Shown here in pieces: positions 4,868-5,792 of a DNA stretch of 5,792 nucleotides. A model generated the notes under the pieces. The model had not been told where the DNA came from. It did no database searches and was given only the letters and a program-made list of their open reading frames with translations. The stretch is from contig JAUWMS010000201.1 in NCBI GenBank assembly GCA_030613045.1, positions 1 to 5,792 of the forward strand, in the 5' to 3' direction. Position 1 is the stretch's first letter. The number at the start of each line of letters is the position of its first letter. The position numbers were made by a program, and so were the translations under genes. The stretch is from Candidatus Latescibacterota bacterium (GTDB lineage: Bacteria > Latescibacterota > 4484-107).

Positions 4868-5792
4868 ATGAAACAACCCAACATTGTCTTTGTTTTCAGC
4901 GATCAACAGCGCTGGGATACGGTCGGGTGTTACGGGCAGGAATTGAACGTTACGCCGAATCTGGACCGGATGGCGGCAGAGGGCATTCGGTTTGAGAACG
5001 CGTTCACCTGTCAGCCCGTTTGCGGTCCCGCGCGTGCGTGTTTGCAGACGGGCAAATATGCGACGGAGGTGGATTGCCACACCAATCATCGTATGCTGCC
5101 GTTAGACGAGAAGACCATCGCCCATTACTTGTCGAAGAACGGATACGAGGTGGGGTACATCGGCAAGTGGCACCTGGCTTCTTTTGGCCCGAAGGATGGG
5201 AAGGATAACTTTCGGACGCGGCCCGTTCCTCCGGAGCGGCGCGGGGGATACAAGGATTTCTGGCTCGCGTCGGACGTGCTGGAGGTTACCTGTCTCATCT
5301 ACGACGGTCACATGTTCGACGGCGATATGAACAAGCGCGCGTTTCCCGAAGGCCGCTACCTGGTGGATGCGCATACGGACTGGGTGCTCGAGTATCTTCG
5401 GACGCGCAACGGGGAGAAACCCTTTTTCCTCTTTGTTTCGTATATCGAGCCGCACCATCAGAACGATCATGGCCATTACGAGGGTCCGCATGGATCCAAG
5501 GAGCGGTTCACGGATTTCGTGGCTCCGGGGGACCTGGTGGGCACGGACGGCGACTGGCGGGAGGAGTTTCCCGATTATCTCGGCTGCATCAACAGTCTGG
5601 ATACGAATCTGGGCCGGATTCGGGACGAATTGGAGCGATTGGGCCTGGCGGAGGATACGCTGGTCCTTTACACCAGCGATCACGGCTCGCACTTTTGCAC
5701 GCGCAACAGCGAGTACAAACGCTCCTGCCACGACGGTTGTATTCGCATTCCCATGATCGCCTGCGGCCCGGGTTTTTCCAGCGGGAAGGTCG
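4868..5792 (+). CDS. S1-type formylglycine-dependent sulfatase, N-terminal part
   Basis: Open from ATG 4868 to the right edge (308 codons, no stop); family members usually have about 450-520 residues. Sulfatases hydrolyse sulfate esters using a formylglycine made from Cys or Ser. Visible motifs: the first strand and metal site NIVFVFSDQQRWDT (Asp12, Gln13); the signature CGPARACLQTG with Cys52 as the residue to be converted and Arg56; GKWHL with Lys100 and His102; EPHH with His196/197; the second metal site TSDHGS with Asp271 and His272; and Lys284 and His288 in EYKRSCHDG. Because Cys is the modified residue, a maturase (FGE or anSME) must exist elsewhere in the genome. The protein begins directly with the first core strand, and a TGA at 4838-4840, with no start codon between, leaves no room for a signal peptide, so it is predicted cytoplasmic. 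The substrate subfamily cannot be assigned; association with the mannosidase suggests a glycan sulfate. Confidence 0.93.
   Translation, partial: MKQPNIVFVFSDQQRWDTVGCYGQELNVTPNLDRMAAEGIRFENAFTCQPVCGPARACLQTGKYATEVDCHTNHRMLPLDEKTIAHYLSKNGYEVGYIGKWHLASFGPKDGKDNFRTRPVPPERRGGYKDFWLASDVLEVTCLIYDGHMFDGDMNKRAFPEGRYLVDAHTDWVLEYLRTRNGEKPFFLFVSYIEPHHQNDHGHYEGPHGSKERFTDFVAPGDLVGTDGDWREEFPDYLGCINSLDTNLGRIRDELERLGLAEDTLVLYTSDHGSHFCTRNSEYKRSCHDGCIRIPMIACGPGFSSGKV

Overview
The window is a densely coded, high-GC bacterial segment (about 60% GC in the coding parts) in which all five recognisable genes lie on the + strand. In order they are: the C-terminal end of a zinc-dependent medium-chain dehydrogenase (1-313, cut by the window edge); a second, complete dehydrogenase of the same superfamily (409-1392, TTG start); a very short HAD-family hydrolase (1395-1784); a large GH38 alpha-mannosidase (1900-4731); and the N-terminal two thirds or so of an S1-type sulfatase (4868-5792, cut by the window edge). 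It reads as a carbohydrate-catabolism locus: glycan-processing hydrolases next to polyol/sugar-alcohol-type oxidoreductases and a small phosphatase-like protein.

The intergenic spaces are the most unusual part. The 95-base gap at 314-408 is mostly tandem repeats with a 7-base period that starts exactly at the stop codon of the first gene. It is followed by two near-identical 14-base units. The 115-base gap at 1785-1899 holds a perfect 16-bp inverted repeat, flanked by three 9-base segments that can form two mutually exclusive hairpins; one of these overlaps the HAD stop codon. The 136-base gap at 4732-4867 contains a degenerate copy of a 'caccgcaaag-cgcggag-gcaaag' type repeat (written on the - strand). 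Repeats of these styles are, from memory, frequent between genes of uncultured Chloroflexota (Anaerolineae) and of PVC-type bacteria such as Planctomycetota and Lentisphaerota. The gene content fits either group. Assignment beyond 'environmental, high-GC, glycan-degrading bacterium' is not secure.

The second dehydrogenase and the HAD gene are almost certainly one transcript, with 2 bases between them. The mannosidase and the sulfatase each have a strong Shine-Dalgarno sequence and could be part of the same transcript or separately controlled. Neither the mannosidase nor the sulfatase has a signal peptide, and in-frame stops just upstream leave no room for one. Both should therefore act in the cytoplasm, on imported oligosaccharides. 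No established system outside known families was found. The best leads are the HAD protein that has lost its cap region, the switch-like inverted repeats before the mannosidase gene, the cytoplasmic mannosidase-sulfatase pairing, and the dehydrogenase without a structural-zinc loop.
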